Source of the DNA: JAFDZW01 sp035632315
Lineage (GTDB): Bacteria > Bacteroidota > Ignavibacteria > Palsa-1295
Assembly: GCA_035632315.1 (NCBI GenBank)
Contig: DASQGZ010000033.1
Coordinates: 47,792-111,791, forward strand
DNA: 64,000 nucleotides
Direction of reading: 5' to 3'
Shown in pieces: positions 35,501-44,262 of this stretch (its first letter is position 1; each line of letters begins with the position of its first letter). A model generated the notes under the pieces. The model ran no database searches and was not told where the DNA came from. It saw only the letters and a list, made by a program, of their open reading frames with translations. Position numbers and translations under genes: made by a program.

Positions 35501-36124
35501 CATCTTGCTGAACGCGCCGACATTTGCAAGGCCGCTTGGCTGCCACGTTTCCCCTGCATCGGTGGATTTAAGCATTCCTGCTCCGAAGAACGAACCTGAG
35601 CCGCGCACATACTCACCGGTACCTGCATAAATGATATTCGGAGATTGAGGGTCGATCGCGATGGCTCCCATTGCAAGTGCCGGAGCAAAATCCGATTTTG
35701 GCTTCCAGCTCGTTCCGCCGTTCGTTGTTTTCCAGACACCGCCATTAGCTCCGCCAAAATAGGCTGTCTTTGCATTATTCGGATTGATCGCAATCGTGTT
35801 GATCCTGCCGCCGTGAGGGCCGCCAAAACCGGTACTTATGTTATATGGTCCGATATTCGTCCAATTAACCGGATTTGACTGAACCGATTGAACACTGAAT
35901 TTCCCTTTATATCGGTTGGCAAGTGCATCGCGCACCGCTGTCGCACGTTGGTAGGCGCCATCCGGGATCGGACCGCTTCCTCTGGTTCTCAGTTGGTAGA
36001 ACCAATCAAGGTAATGCTGGGCGCCATCATCGGGGTCATCCGATTGGGCATTTAACCATTGGGCATTCGAGGCTATTGCAATACATTGCAATACAATAGT
36101 AAATAACACAACACGTCTGACCAT
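32588..36124 (-). CDS. Giant secreted BNR/VPS10-like propeller protein with T9SS sorting domain
   Basis: 1178 residues with a signal peptide (MVRRVVLFTIVLQCIAIASNA). Residues about 80-740 contain many sialidase-like Asp-box (BNR) motifs, for example TTNGGTSWK, STDAGETWQ, STDAGASWM, SADGGDTWA, SLDGGQTWT and TEDGGASWT, spaced as in VPS10/sortilin-type ten-bladed propellers. An Ig-like piece (about 750-830) is followed by a second propeller of NHL/YncE style (YMYDLAYDGDDNTLFVTNF) at about 845-1085. The last 85 residues are a T9SS sorting domain (ISVYPNPLQENTTVSYTL, VVRDMLGREV, LASGSYNVAIYAG). No catalytic residues of sialidases are evident. It is likely a surface-binding protein. Confidence 0.85.
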   Translation of the reverse strand: MVRRVVLFTIVLQCIAIASNAQWLNAQSDDPDDGAQHYLDWFYQLRTRGSGPIPDGAYQRATAVRDALANRYKGKFSVQSVQSNPVNWTNIGPYNISTGFGGPHGGRINTIAINPNNAKTAYFGGANGGVWKTTNGGTSWKPKSDFAPALAMGAIAIDPQSPNIIYAGTGEYVRGSGSFFGAGMLKSTDAGETWQPSGLANVGAFSKMVIHPTKTNIIFAGGAGSGGGLYRSTDAGASWMKIPASSGLPPGDVTDVDLSVSENVYVLYVGIPGHGIYRSADGGDTWAPVHNYLQMRRMHVAANPQNPNDVVDLSIRYDGGFEGCSRSLDGGQTWTDISGNFQSNDPFGVAGTYQGWYDAYLIRDPKTADRFLMAGISIWLTEDGGASWTDVGGAYAGGIHPDQHAAAFSSTTNDLIAGCDGGIASSTDRGASYNVLNDSTAITESYGMAIDQTVDDITYIGTQDNGTLTGSRDGDWGVIGGGDGSTVVVDSRDNNKIYFMRPTAFAVSLYTASSGEQDFSSGINSGDSVGWVKPLIQDETNHILYTASQFLYVLGSGSSTWARRSKKLASGSGSYINAIGPAGDGSSVMIGTTDGLIWTTTNNGLNFTQGGKLPGRAVTDIKVSPASKQTFYVTLSGFGRGHVFKTTDFGTTFTDISSQLPDISCNKILLDPAHPAHLYVGTDVGMFYSPDDGVDWLPYGASLPNVAILDMAMQVKNRVIRTATHGRSVWEAPMDDIPSGITSPTVASIWYIGEPTAISWYGTTSNAVKVEISTDDAGTWTTLSPNASGNSFAINSVKFAESQRALVRVTDGSEILLSQHFQITRRLAGSTLLTFSEQPLYMYDLAYDGDDNTLFVTNFTTGTTGDQKIYKMDPNNGNITGSITVNGSGGFFTGIKYDPTTKHLFVHQSRQDNNTSHIFEITTAGVIMHQWSSPCSYGTGILVIGDTLFLADRDHNVIHRVQKTNPATSIDDFDLTQSGRVAAFGPRCLALNSMTGDLYHTWTDFQGTASNATLYDSYILKLSRTDGLELSSWFVQEGGNNGTNVRGIEYDPRSNGTQVWVTVLNSGNSAKVIKITLVDGQAGTAASSSTTVDGNKISVYPNPLQENTTVSYTLASFGSTHIVVRDMLGREVASSNYENENVGDHAHRISLGGLASGSYNVAIYAGQALIGVRMIAVY

Positions 36125-36166
36125 ATTGCTTCTAACTAAGATGGATGAAAATTGCTGTATCCAACA

Positions 36167-36904
36167 TTAAATATGCGGTACACCTTCTAACGGATTTTTC
36201 CAGAGATTAGCTTCACTTCCGAACGAATTGAACGCCCGTTCTTCATCGAGCCGCCAGATCTGTTGGCAGGGAAACGAGTCACTTTCGAGCACTCCGTCGA
36301 AAATCAGCGAGTCCACATTCGGGGCTTCCTTGGCCAGCCGTGCGAAGTCCACATAAGAAAAGACACGAACAACGAGTGAAAGTCTCAGCCCAAAATCTAC
36401 GACAGCCGATTGAAGTGTTTTTAGATTGACCGTATCAAGCGAATCTGTTTGACAGATAACACGGCAAGCCTTAATAGATTTTAGTTTTGATAAATTCTCT
36501 AATAAATTGTTATTATTAGAGATATAGAATGCAAATTGTTGAGGTGTAAATTGTTCAATTAGTGATTTTGCTGTGCCCAGGTTATCGTAATTTCTGAAAT
36601 TTATGCGATAGACTCCACTTTCAAAAATACGTTTAACTTCGGTTGAGTCGAGCACGGAATCTATTGTAAGCCCAAGAGGAAGATCGATCGAGGTTCGGAC
36701 TTTTCGAATAAGGGAGAGACAAAAATCGGTTTGAGGTTGGGAGTCATCAAAAAAGATATGGAGAGCTTTTGCATTTTCCATTCTGAGGAGTCGTGATCGT
36801 TCGTCAGGACTATGGTAATCGGGAAGATGGTGACTATGGAAATATCCGATTTCGGGAGTGCAAATACTTCCTCGAATGTGGATAGATGGAATAATTAGTA
36901 ACAT
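36167..36904 (-). CDS. HisA-fold TIM-barrel protein lacking the catalytic residues
   Basis: 245 residues whose strand order follows HisA (ProFAR isomerase) along the whole length: MLLIIPSIHIRGSIC (HisA: IPAIDLxxGK), AKALHIFFDD, LPLGLTIDSVLDSTEVKRIFESGVYRINF (HisA: IQIGGGIRSLxxxxxxLxxGxxRxI), then FAFYISNNN, LRLSLVVRVFSYVDFARLA and VDSLIFDGVLES. The first catalytic Asp is His9, the second Asp position reads Ser/Asn, and both phosphate-binding Gly-Gly motifs are gone. So it cannot run the HisA reaction in the known way. No other his genes are nearby. It starts the minus-strand group with the T9SS propeller protein (42 bases). Function unknown. Confidence 0.65.
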   Translation of the reverse strand: MLLIIPSIHIRGSICTPEIGYFHSHHLPDYHSPDERSRLLRMENAKALHIFFDDSQPQTDFCLSLIRKVRTSIDLPLGLTIDSVLDSTEVKRIFESGVYRINFRNYDNLGTAKSLIEQFTPQQFAFYISNNNNLLENLSKLKSIKACRVICQTDSLDTVNLKTLQSAVVDFGLRLSLVVRVFSYVDFARLAKEAPNVDSLIFDGVLESDSFPCQQIWRLDEERAFNSFGSEANLWKNPLEGVPHI

Positions 36905-37025
36905 TTTTCAAAAAAAAGGCACAATATACTCGTTTGGCGGATATTTTTGTTCAATTTCCTGCTACTAAGGAAACAAAGTACGCGTGGAAATAATTATACT
37001 TTCCGAAGGGATCAGTTAGCAATAT

Positions 37026-40000
37026 ATGTATCTATCAAAATTAGAGATTATCGGGTTCAAGTCATTCGCAAATCGTACTACGCTGAAATTCGATTCGGGG
37101 ATGACCTCAATTGTCGGTCCGAACGGCTGCGGCAAAACGAATGTCGTCGATGCGATTCGCTGGGCGCTTGGCGAGCAAAAATCGAGCACGCTGCGATCGG
37201 ATGTAATGGAGAACGTCATATTCAACGGATCGCGCAACCGGAAGCCGCTCGGTATGTCCGAAGTTTCGCTCACCATTGAAAATACCAAAGGGATCCTGCC
37301 GACAGAGTATTCAGAGGTGACGATCACACGCCGGTTGTTTCGCTCGGGCGAATCAGAATATTTGCTTAATAAGGCACAGTGCCGCCTCAAAGACATCATC
37401 GAGCTGTTTATGGATACCGGAATGGGCGCCAATGCCTATTCGGTGATCGAGTTAAAGATGATCGAGACCATCCTCTCCGACCGTACAGAAGAACGTCGTA
37501 AATTATTCGAAGAAGCAGCCGGGGTCACAAAATACAAAGCGCGCCGCAAAGAAGCAATTCGCAGGCTCGATCAAGTAACAGCCGATCTCGAAAAGATCGA
37601 CTCGATCATACGAGAAGTGACCAAAGCAGTTGCGTCGCTCGAGCGTCAGGCTGAAAAAGCGCAGAAGTACAACGAGTTAAGCGCAATACTTCGAACATCT
37701 GAAGTCGATCTTCTTGAGCGAGAGTATGCCGAATCACATGCGCGGGTCACACCGCTTCGGAATCTCCTTCGCGAACACGAGCAGACGCGTTCGCACCTGA
37801 TGACCGAGCTGACAAAATTCGAATCGTTGATCGATCTGGTATCACGCGAAGAAGCAGAGATCGAAGAGCAGTTGAATCTTTCCGAGCGCTCGCTTCGTGA
37901 AAAGAACGAGACGTTCCGGCGTCTGCGTGAAACGATCGTCGGCACGGGAGAGCGCATCAGCGCGCTAACCCAGAATCATGAGCGAACACTTGCGGACATT
38001 GCTCATCTCGAAGGTACGCAAACATTGCTTTCTGCGCAATGTGACACGAAACGGTCAAGTCTTGGTGAACTTGAATCGGATGCAAAAGAGCATGCTCGGC
38101 TCAAAGACGAGATCGCGATGGAGTATGCGGCTGTTCGTGAAGCGCTTGAAGCGAAGCGTCGCGAACTTGCGTCAGCACAGAAAACAGTGAATGAATTGCT
38201 TGCCGAAAAGAACAAACAGCTTGAAGAGGCGGCTCAATTCAAGGCGCGGCTCGAGGAGATCGATCGGCAGATCGGTCAACGAACGGCTGAGAGCGCTCAT
38301 TTCTCAGCCCGTGAAAGAGAGCTTAAAGACCGGCACAACAAACTCTCGATGGAGCACGAATCGTCGCTGCGTAAGCTCGCTGACGCAGAACAAGAGCGCC
38401 GCGAAGCAATGACCCAGCGTGAATCGCTAAAAGATACCATCGACGATCTGCAGAATCAATCGTTCACGGTTCAGAAAGAGATTGGCCAGCATCTTTCGAA
38501 GATCGAGTTTCTCACGAGCCTTGTCGAACGTACGCTTGGCACAAGTGAAGGCGCGGAATTTCTGATGAAGTCGCACGGTTGGTCGAAATCCGGGGTGCCT
38601 ATCACTGTGATCGATGCGGTTACAACTGTTGAAGAATATCGCGTCGCGGTCGAGAATGCCCTTGGTGATTCGGGACAATATTTTGTGGTCGATACTCGTA
38701 CCGAAGCCCTTGAAGCAGTCGAAACGCTTAAGCATTCTCAAAAAGGGAAGGCAACATTCATTTGTCTTGACGAAGTCCCTCAAATAGAGTCGGCAGAAAT
38801 TACCGCGACTATTCTTGGAAAAATATCATTTGAGAAAAAATTCGAAAAATTATATAAATTACTTCTTGGCAGAACCGCTATTTCCGGGTCGATCCAGGAA
38901 GCGTATGCTTTACTGAAGTCAACGCCGAATATCGATCGGGTCGTTACCCTCGATGGCGAACTGGTTGCGCGCAGTGGTCTGCTTCGCGGTGGATCAAAAA
39001 AGAACTCGGAAGGCTCGCTCATTGGTAAGCAACACCAGATCAACGAGCTTGAAGAGAAGGTTACGGTTCTTCGCGCACAAGTTGACGCAGTTCAGAAAAA
39101 GATCGCCGATGCGAATGCTTCGTACGAAGCGATCAAATTGGGAGCGGTTGAAGAAAAGCTTCAGACGGTCCAGCAGTCATTTCGCGTAAGTGAACGTGCG
39201 ATCGAAGAGTGTGCATACGATCTAAAGCGAAGCACGGAGCAGATCGCAAAATTTTCGGACGAATTGAAAAATCTCGGCATCCGCAAAGCCGAACAGACGG
39301 CTGCACTTCAGGATGTAGCTCCTGCACTTGAAGAACTCGATGAGCAGTATGTGAGTGCATCGGCTGAGCTTGCGTCTGTTCAGCTCTCCGTTCATTCTGC
39401 CGAAACGGCTGTTGCTGCCGAGACGGAGCGATATACTGCCGCACAGCTTTCTGCCGCCGAAGCGCAGAACGCGTATGATAGTACTGTTTCGGAAGTAAAA
39501 CGACTTGAGCAGGAGATCGCATCTTCGATTGCCCAGCTTGAATCGAAGCGACAGGATCTTGGCAGGATGTCTTCGGAAAAGACAACCAACGAGGACAAAC
39601 TTTCAGAGCTGAATGTGATGCTTACATCTCTTGAAGAGGAGATCCATTCGAACGAGTCGCGCCATACGGAGATTTCCGAGCATAAAAAAGAAAAACAGCA
39701 ACTTGCACAAAAATACCGTGAGGGGCTCAGGGAGCAGCGTTCCGAACATGAGAAGACGATCAACGCTTCACACGAACTCGATATTAAGATCCGTGAGATC
39801 GAAGCAAAGATTGCCGGGCTCCAGCAGCGTTCACGCGAGGAATTCGAGATCGGCGAACTTTTAGTAAAAGAGTTTGCAGACGCAGATTCATTTAATTTTG
39901 CGGAGGCCCGCGAAGAGATACTTCGTTTGCGTCAGCAAATTAAAAATCTTGGCAATGTCAATCATCTTGCTTATGAAGAATTTACGAAAGAACGCGAGCG

Positions 40001-40565
40001 GCTCGAATTCCTGACTACACAACGTAAAGATCTTGCCGAAGCGCAGAACACGCTGCTCGAAACGATCGAGGAGATCAATACGACGGCAACGAATAAATTT
40101 ATCGAAACCTTCGATCAGATCAGGGCCAACTTCAAAGATATTTTCCGCTCGTTGTTCAATGAAGGCGATGAGTGCGAGCTTCGTCTTGAGGAGGGCAAAG
40201 ATCCGCTTGAAGCTCAGATCGAGATCACGGCTCAGCCTCGCGGGAAAAAACCACATGGTATCGAATCGCTCTCCGGCGGAGAGAAAACAATGACAGCGAT
40301 CGCGTTGTTGTTTGCGATCTACCTTGTGAAGCCAAGCCCGTTCTGTATTCTCGATGAAGTAGATGCTCCGCTCGACGATGCGAACATCGACCGTTTCTTG
40401 CAGCTCATCAAAAAATTTACTGTCGAGACCCAGTTCATTGTTGTCACGCACAACAAGCGCACAATGGCAGCAGCAGATGCACTCTACGGAGTCACACAGG
40501 AGGAAGACGGGGTTTCGAAGATCGTCAGCGTCAGGCTCAAACGAGAGCTTGCGGCGGCGGCGTAG
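37026..40565 (+). CDS. smc: Chromosome segregation protein SMC
   Basis: 1179 residues, the usual length. N-terminal head with Walker A GPNGCGKT (31-38), two long coiled coils (about 165-500 and 670-1010), a hinge at about 510-660 (VITVIDAVTTVEEYRVAVENALG), and C-terminal head with ABC signature LSGGEKTMTAIALLFA and Walker B FCILDEVDAPLDDANI. It organises and separates chromosomes together with ScpA and ScpB, which are not in this window. Its last 29 bases overlap the end of speA on the other strand. Confidence 0.96.
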   Translation: MYLSKLEIIGFKSFANRTTLKFDSGMTSIVGPNGCGKTNVVDAIRWALGEQKSSTLRSDVMENVIFNGSRNRKPLGMSEVSLTIENTKGILPTEYSEVTITRRLFRSGESEYLLNKAQCRLKDIIELFMDTGMGANAYSVIELKMIETILSDRTEERRKLFEEAAGVTKYKARRKEAIRRLDQVTADLEKIDSIIREVTKAVASLERQAEKAQKYNELSAILRTSEVDLLEREYAESHARVTPLRNLLREHEQTRSHLMTELTKFESLIDLVSREEAEIEEQLNLSERSLREKNETFRRLRETIVGTGERISALTQNHERTLADIAHLEGTQTLLSAQCDTKRSSLGELESDAKEHARLKDEIAMEYAAVREALEAKRRELASAQKTVNELLAEKNKQLEEAAQFKARLEEIDRQIGQRTAESAHFSARERELKDRHNKLSMEHESSLRKLADAEQERREAMTQRESLKDTIDDLQNQSFTVQKEIGQHLSKIEFLTSLVERTLGTSEGAEFLMKSHGWSKSGVPITVIDAVTTVEEYRVAVENALGDSGQYFVVDTRTEALEAVETLKHSQKGKATFICLDEVPQIESAEITATILGKISFEKKFEKLYKLLLGRTAISGSIQEAYALLKSTPNIDRVVTLDGELVARSGLLRGGSKKNSEGSLIGKQHQINELEEKVTVLRAQVDAVQKKIADANASYEAIKLGAVEEKLQTVQQSFRVSERAIEECAYDLKRSTEQIAKFSDELKNLGIRKAEQTAALQDVAPALEELDEQYVSASAELASVQLSVHSAETAVAAETERYTAAQLSAAEAQNAYDSTVSEVKRLEQEIASSIAQLESKRQDLGRMSSEKTTNEDKLSELNVMLTSLEEEIHSNESRHTEISEHKKEKQQLAQKYREGLREQRSEHEKTINASHELDIKIREIEAKIAGLQQRSREEFEIGELLVKEFADADSFNFAEAREEILRLRQQIKNLGNVNHLAYEEFTKERERLEFLTTQRKDLAEAQNTLLETIEEINTTATNKFIETFDQIRANFKDIFRSLFNEGDECELRLEEGKDPLEAQIEITAQPRGKKPHGIESLSGGEKTMTAIALLFAIYLVKPSPFCILDEVDAPLDDANIDRFLQLIKKFTVETQFIVVTHNKRTMAAADALYGVTQEEDGVSKIVSVRLKRELAAAA

Positions 40566-42531
40566 CCCCGTTGGTCTGGATATTGTTGTTTGTAAACGTC
40601 AAATATGTATGATCGCCAAGGCCCTTCTCATATTCTGAAAGGAGCCGCATTCCTTCACTCGGTTTTAATTTATCGGAGCGGATCGCATCGTTGATCTGTT
40701 CTTTCATACTGCGGACAAGGTCGTTCGGATAATACTGTGTCAGTTCGAGCACCTGTGAAATAGTATTTCCACTGATGGTTTCTTCAATATAAAAACCGGA
40801 GTCCTCGTCGGGATCAAGAAACACGTGGGCTTCATTGACGCGGCCGAAGAGATTATGCAGATCACCCATAATATCTTGGTATGCGCCTGTCATAAACATC
40901 CCAATGAAATATGGGTCGCCGTTCTGAAGCGGATGCAACGGAAGTGTTTTGCGAATATCCTTAATGTCGGCGAAGCGACTGATCTTTCCGTCGGAATCGC
41001 ACGTGATGTCGCATAGAGTCCCTTGCATCGAAGGTTTTTCATTGAGCCGGTGGATGGGCATAATAGGAAATATCTGTCCGAGCGCCCAATGATCGAGCAA
41101 ACTTTGGAAGACAGAAAAGTTACACAGATATTGGTCGGCAAGATCGGGCACCAGTTCCAAAATTTCTTCCGGTACCGCTTCTTGTTCGTCATCCATCTCG
41201 GAACGTTTGGTATAATATTCGGAGATCTCTTCGACGATCGCCCAATAAAATGTTTCGATCTTCGATTTTGTACGCAAATCTAAAATGCCAAGCTCAAATG
41301 CATTCTGCGATTCTTCTTTTATTTGCAGTGCGTCGTGAAGTGCGACGCGAGGGTTTGCAGATATGTACTCTTTTACTTCGGCAAGCTGCTTTATCCACTT
41401 GTGATCAGTCGGGATCACTTCAAGATTATATTCCGCTTTCGTTTTTTCGATCGTTCCGAATACCTGTACGACAAGCACCGAGTGATGCGCAACGATCGCA
41501 CGGCCGGATTCAGAAACAATCGTCGGATGCTGGACGCCTTCTTCGTCGCACACATCCTTTATATTAAAAATGCAATCGCCGGCGTATTCATCCAGCGAAT
41601 AGTTCGTCGAAGAATGGAAGAGCGTACGGCTCCCGTCATAATCGACGCCAAGCCCTCCGCCAATGTCAATGTATTCAAGATTGTCAAAGCCGATCTTTTT
41701 CAGCTTGGCATAATATCGTGTCGCTTCACGAGTTGCTTTTTTGATCGACTGAATATCAGGGATTTGCGAGCCGATATGAAAATGTACCATTTTGAGTGTA
41801 TCCATCGCACCTTCAGAGCGCAAGAACTCAACGGCTTCCATAAGGTCGAGGGTCGAGAGTCCGAACTTTGCAGATTCTCCGCCGGATGTTGCCCAAATGC
41901 CGCTGCTTTTTGCAGCAAGCCGAATGCGAACACCGATCCACGGATCGACACCTGTTTCGCGGCTGATCTCGAGAATGGATTTTATCTCCTCAAGCTTTTC
42001 CGCGATCATAATGACTTTCTTGCCAAGTTTGCGGCCAATGAGCGCCGTACGGACAAATGCGCCGTCTTTATAACCGTTGCAGACGATAAGCGCTTCGGGG
42101 TCCTTGTGTGTGGCAAGAGCAGAATAGAGCTCCGGTTTAGAACCGGCTTCAAGCCCATAATGGAAACGCTGACCTGCATCGGCGATCTCCTCGACGACCT
42201 CACGGAGCTGGTTTACTTTGATCGGGAATACGCCGAGATACGAACCCGTATATTTATTCTCTGCAATGGCGTCGTTGAAGGCGCGGTTGAGCTTCTCCAC
42301 GCGGTCGCGTAGAAGGTCTTGAAATCGAACGACCATCGGAAACTGGAGTCCGCGTTCTCGCGCTTCACGGAGCACATCCATCAGATCGATCGTAGCACCG
42401 CTTTGTCCGAGCGGTGATACGGCGATATTGCCGGATTCATTGACCGAAAAATATCCCAACCCCCAACGGTCGATGTTGTAGGTTTCTATTGAATCTTCAA
42501 CTGTCCAATCAAGCGTCTCTGTTATCATCAT
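40537..42531 (-). CDS. speA: Biosynthetic arginine decarboxylase
   Basis: 664 residues from the ATG at 42531 (MMITETLDWTVEDS), close to E. coli SpeA (658). An in-frame ATG at 42618 adds a 29-residue hydrophobic leader that the family lacks. Features: YxVNExGNI-type N-terminus, the PLP lysine in VFPIKVNQ (Lys105), alanine-racemase-like barrel with MVHFHIGSQI and DIGGGLGVDYDGS, and the C-terminal domain. It turns arginine into agmatine for SpeB (5221-6126). The 3' end runs 29 bases into smc and no terminator is seen between them. Confidence 0.93.
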   Translation of the reverse strand: MMITETLDWTVEDSIETYNIDRWGLGYFSVNESGNIAVSPLGQSGATIDLMDVLREARERGLQFPMVVRFQDLLRDRVEKLNRAFNDAIAENKYTGSYLGVFPIKVNQLREVVEEIADAGQRFHYGLEAGSKPELYSALATHKDPEALIVCNGYKDGAFVRTALIGRKLGKKVIMIAEKLEEIKSILEISRETGVDPWIGVRIRLAAKSSGIWATSGGESAKFGLSTLDLMEAVEFLRSEGAMDTLKMVHFHIGSQIPDIQSIKKATREATRYYAKLKKIGFDNLEYIDIGGGLGVDYDGSRTLFHSSTNYSLDEYAGDCIFNIKDVCDEEGVQHPTIVSESGRAIVAHHSVLVVQVFGTIEKTKAEYNLEVIPTDHKWIKQLAEVKEYISANPRVALHDALQIKEESQNAFELGILDLRTKSKIETFYWAIVEEISEYYTKRSEMDDEQEAVPEEILELVPDLADQYLCNFSVFQSLLDHWALGQIFPIMPIHRLNEKPSMQGTLCDITCDSDGKISRFADIKDIRKTLPLHPLQNGDPYFIGMFMTGAYQDIMGDLHNLFGRVNEAHVFLDPDEDSGFYIEETISGNTISQVLELTQYYPNDLVRSMKEQINDAIRSDKLKPSEGMRLLSEYEKGLGDHTYLTFTNNNIQTNGATPPPQALV

Positions 42532-42662
42532 CTTACGGCTGTACCACAATAATATGCAAATCGCGTGCAATAATAAATTTATTGACGGATTAGTTCGGTA
42601 TTTACGATTGGAATTCAAACTACGAGCTTTCTGTTAATTCGCGGCATTGAAAATCGAGTAAA

Positions 42663-42746
42663 GCCCGAGTGGTGAAATTGGTAGACACGCTGTGTTCAGG
42701 GCGCAGTGGTCGTACGACCATGCGAGTTCGAGTCTCGCCTCGGGCA
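42663..42746 (+). tRNA. tRNA-Leu (anticodon CAG)
   Basis: Acceptor GCCCGAG pairs with CTCGGGC (42739-42745), discriminator A. The anticodon stem CTGTG/CGCAG encloses TTCAGGG with anticodon CAG at 42697-42699. A long class II variable arm TGGTCGTACGACCA follows, then the T arm GCGAG-TTCGAGT-CTCGC. The CCA end is not encoded. Length 84 with the long variable arm is typical of leucine tRNA. Confidence 0.97.
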
Positions 42747-42793
42747 CACCAACCGAAAATTCTGATCCGATACTTCTTTTTGCGATCTACACA

Positions 42794-44209
42794 GTGAGTG
42801 AGTCGCACCCACATCATTCCCATCAAGCCGAAGCGCTCGAAGCAGCGTGGATCTCGATCATTGTCACGATCGTCTTAGTCGTTTTAAAAGTTACGGCAGG
42901 GATCTTCTCCGGCTCCCTTGCGCTGCTTTCGCTCGCAAGTGAATCGGCGGTCGACCTGTTTTCCGTATTATTATCTTTGTTCGCTGTTCGGATAGCCTAC
43001 TTGCCGGCCGATGAAGATCATCAGTATGGTCACGGAAAGTTCGATTCTCTGGTTTCGCTTTTTCAAAGTATCGCATTACTCGGCGTATCTGTGTGGATAT
43101 TTATTGAGGCGGTTGACCGGCTGAGCCACCCTGCCTTACATCCCGTTTCCGCAACAGCCTTTACGTTCATCGTGCTCATTATTTCGATCGTACTGGACGG
43201 GTGGCGATCATATAAGCTTCATCACACCGGAATACACGCACACTCATCGGCATTGCAGACTGATGCGCTCCATTTTTTTGCCGATTCACTGAGCAACATC
43301 GTTGTCATTGGAGGCATTATTGCGTATGTATATCTTGGCGTACCTTCCGGTGACAACTATGCTGCCATGTGCGTATCCGTATTTGTTGCGTACTTGAGCA
43401 GTAGGCAAGGCAAACAAGCCATTGACGTGCTGACCGATAAGTTTGCAGGAAGCGACGAACAATTGAATATCGTAAAACTTGCTTGCGGCGCCGATGGAGT
43501 GCTTGGTGTGCGCCGCCTTCGGATGCGCAGATCGGGACCGACGCTATTTCTCGATGGCGGTATCGAAGTCAATCGTGTATTGCCGTTTGCTTCAGTCGAA
43601 TATATTCTGCAGTCAGCTGAAAGCAGTGTGAGGTCGCGATTTCCCGAAGCCGAAATAAATTTTTATCCTATTGCTGTTCGGACGGAAGGGGAGTCTGCAT
43701 TCGAGACGATAAAACTGATCGCCAGCGAGCACGGCGTTCTTCCCCATAATATTGACCTTGCAAAGAACAATGAGGGTAAGCTGACACTCGACCTTCATCT
43801 TGAATTTAGGAAAGATATTTCCTTTGAAGAAGCCCATACGATCAGTTCGAAGATCGAAAACAAGATCAAACGAGAACTTCCCGGCGTATCGCAGATCGTC
43901 GTTCATCTTGAGGAAGAACGCTCCGATACCGCACTTCACACGGTTCAAAGAATCGAACAGGATGCTCGTTTTGAAACCGATCAGCTCCGTTCTTTGGTGA
44001 TCGGGGAATTTCCGGTCGTCAAACAACTCACTGAAGCAGAGCTGCTGCGCGATGAAGCAACCGGCGACCTTAAGCTGACATCGGTGATCGAACTTGACCG
44101 AAACCTCTCTTTATACGATGCCCACGACGTTTCGGCCAATATCGAAAAATTTATTCGCAGCCGCTATCCCGAGATAAACCGGATCATTATTCATGTCGAA
44201 CCTCAGTAA
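42794..44209 (+). CDS. Cation diffusion facilitator with three C-terminal cytoplasmic modules
   Basis: 471 residues from GTG 42794, chosen because earlier in-frame codons lie inside the tRNA. It begins with a His-rich stretch (HPHHSHQ). Six helices (about 18-190) hold the CDF metal sites: ESAVD (Glu50, Asp54) in helix 2, GHGKFD after helix 2, and DALHFFAD (His160, Asp164) in helix 5. After residue 200 come three ferredoxin-like cytoplasmic units of about 80 residues, each ending in a similar strand (INFYPI, QIVVHLEEE, RIIIHVEPQ). Most CDF exporters have one. Likely exports Zn, Fe or Mn. Confidence 0.85.
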   Translation: MSESHPHHSHQAEALEAAWISIIVTIVLVVLKVTAGIFSGSLALLSLASESAVDLFSVLLSLFAVRIAYLPADEDHQYGHGKFDSLVSLFQSIALLGVSVWIFIEAVDRLSHPALHPVSATAFTFIVLIISIVLDGWRSYKLHHTGIHAHSSALQTDALHFFADSLSNIVVIGGIIAYVYLGVPSGDNYAAMCVSVFVAYLSSRQGKQAIDVLTDKFAGSDEQLNIVKLACGADGVLGVRRLRMRRSGPTLFLDGGIEVNRVLPFASVEYILQSAESSVRSRFPEAEINFYPIAVRTEGESAFETIKLIASEHGVLPHNIDLAKNNEGKLTLDLHLEFRKDISFEEAHTISSKIENKIKRELPGVSQIVVHLEEERSDTALHTVQRIEQDARFETDQLRSLVIGEFPVVKQLTEAELLRDEATGDLKLTSVIELDRNLSLYDAHDVSANIEKFIRSRYPEINRIIIHVEPQ

Positions 44210-44210
44210 T

Positions 44211-44244
44211 AAAAAAAGCCCCAGAATTCCGGGGCCTTTTTTAT
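44211..44244. terminator. Bidirectional terminator between the CDF gene and a T9SS gene
   Basis: A-run, GCCCC (44218-44222), loop, GGGGC (44231-44235) and six Ts after one bulged C. The A-run on one side and T-run on the other suit both converging genes. Confidence 0.75.
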
Positions 44245-44262
44245 TAATGCGAATGATCGTCA

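Noticed and set aside
36942..36949. TATTTTTG as a promoter for smc
   Set aside because: No -33 TTTG at proper spacing, and it lies 77 bases from the ATG in AT-rich DNA.
41323..42312. Long open frame (329 codons) on the plus strand
   Set aside because: It lies wholly opposite speA, whose protein is clearly recognised; residues are rich in Arg/Phe/Cys as in antisense shadows.
42692..42793. Upstream start for the CDF gene
   Set aside because: It lies within the tRNA-Leu gene; GTG 42794 gives a normal CDF N-terminus.
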